Of a DNA stretch of 64,000 bases, positions 63,461 to 64,000 are shown piece after piece. A model generated the notes under the pieces. That model saw only the letters and a list, made by a program, of their open reading frames with translations, did no database searches and had not been told where the DNA came from. Source of the DNA: Lutibacter oceani (GTDB lineage Bacteria; Bacteroidota; Bacteroidia; Flavobacteriales; Flavobacteriaceae); the NCBI RefSeq assembly GCF_003384935.1, contig NZ_QTTQ01000010.1, forward strand, positions 248,001 through 312,000, given 5' to 3'. Numbering within the stretch: position 1 is the first letter of the stretch; every line of letters begins with the position of its first letter. Both the position numbers and the translations under genes were made by a program.

Positions 63461-64000
63461 ATGGCAATAATTAAACCCTTTAAAGGATTAAGACCTCCTA
63501 AAGAAATTGTAGAAGAAGTTGCATGTTTACCTTATGATGTAATGAATTCTGAAGAAGCTGCTAACATGGCTATCGGAAAGGAAGCATCTTTATTACGTAT
63601 TACACGAGCTGAAATCGAGTTTGAAAAAGGAACAGATTCACATGCAGAAAAAGTATACTTGCATGCAAAATCTAATTTTGAAGCTTTTCAGGATAAAAAA
63701 TATTTAGTTCAGGATAGTGAGGATAAATATTATATTTATGCTCAAACAATGAACAATAAAACCCAATATGGTATTGTTGGAGCTGCTTCTTGTCAAGATT
63801 ATATTGATGGAGTTATCAAAAAACATGAGCTAACCCGACCAGATAAGGAAGAAGATCGAAAAGTACTTTCAAGAATTTTGGAAGCAAATATTGAGCCGGT
63901 TTTTTTCACCTACAGAGCTGTTCCTGAAATTGATTCAATTGTTTCTAACATTGTAACTAATAATAAGGCTGAATACGATTTTACTGCAGAAGATGGTTTT
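63461..64000 (+). CDS. DUF1015 family protein, N-terminal part (partial)
   Basis: 180 codons from the ATG at 63461 to the right edge, with no stop. The N-terminus MAIIKPFKGLRPPKEIVEEVACLPYDVMNSEEA is the typical DUF1015 start. Further landmarks are SLLRITRAEIEF, IVGAASCQDYIDGVIKKHELTRPDKEEDRKVL and ANIEPVFFTYRA. DUF1015 proteins are often encoded next to serA and serC in many phyla, and a tie to serine metabolism has been suspected, but the biochemistry is not established. The full-length protein is about 400 residues. Confidence 0.85.
   Translation, partial: MAIIKPFKGLRPPKEIVEEVACLPYDVMNSEEAANMAIGKEASLLRITRAEIEFEKGTDSHAEKVYLHAKSNFEAFQDKKYLVQDSEDKYYIYAQTMNNKTQYGIVGAASCQDYIDGVIKKHELTRPDKEEDRKVLSRILEANIEPVFFTYRAVPEIDSIVSNIVTNNKAEYDFTAEDGF

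Noticed and set aside
1..64000. CRISPR array, prophage, transposon or defence island
   Set aside because: No regularly spaced repeats, integrase, transposase, phage structural gene or known defence gene was found; the window looks like ordinary chromosome.

Overview
The window reads as chromosomal DNA from a marine-type flavobacterium (Bacteroidota, Flavobacteriaceae-like). The DNA is very AT-rich, and promoters look like the Bacteroidota TAnnTTTG -7 box. Start codons rarely have a strong Shine-Dalgarno. The gene content also fits: TonB-dependent receptors with a carboxypeptidase-like N-terminal domain, a CzcA-TolC fusion pump, a DUF4290 gene between murA and a UvrD-type helicase gene, and the ferredoxin / acyl-CoA reductase / serC / serA / DUF1015 neighbourhood. 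I see no phage, transposase, CRISPR array, tRNA or rRNA. Both ends cut through genes: an MFS transporter on the left and a DUF1015 protein on the right.

Layout. 1-2.4 kb: transporters and a polytopic membrane protein. 2.5-8 kb: three small exported proteins with NTF2-like or internally duplicated folds, beside a TPR histidine kinase facing a LytTR response regulator. 8-15 kb: an SPFH protein, then a heavy-metal efflux locus (His-rich exported protein, CzcA fused to TolC, CzcB). 15-18 kb: fabG and a vWA membrane protein. 18.3-21.1 kb: a large TonB-dependent receptor behind an 18-bp palindrome. 21.2-31.8 kb: an alpha-glucan cluster (GlgM-type GT4 synthase, GlgC, GlgE, maltokinase, GlgB, GH31) in which the GlgE route of glycogen synthesis seems to replace the classical GlgA route. 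32-42.6 kb: aconitase, the RNase P RNA gene, grpE-dnaJ, and a helicase-DUF4290-murA run. 42.7-48.7 kb: a FadL-type porin, a small membrane-anchored protein, and a cobalamin uptake locus (riboswitch-controlled BtuB-like receptor divergent from a BtuF-like lipoprotein). 48.7-56.3 kb: topoisomerase IV (parE-parC), a DMT exporter, ychF and cutC. 56.4-64 kb: an SGNH lipoprotein with kynureninase, a PEGA-repeat protein, and ferredoxin divergent from acyl-CoA reductase, serC, serA and DUF1015.

The most notable points are the GlgC-GlgM-GlgE-maltokinase-GlgB set without trehalose synthase, the CzcA-TolC fusion with an internal signal peptide, MurA with Asp in place of the fosfomycin-target Cys, identical GTGTAACA half-sites upstream of the 18-kb TonB receptor and the FadL porin, and a DnaJ with only half of its zinc-binding repeats. 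I did not find a clearly new defence or mobile system.
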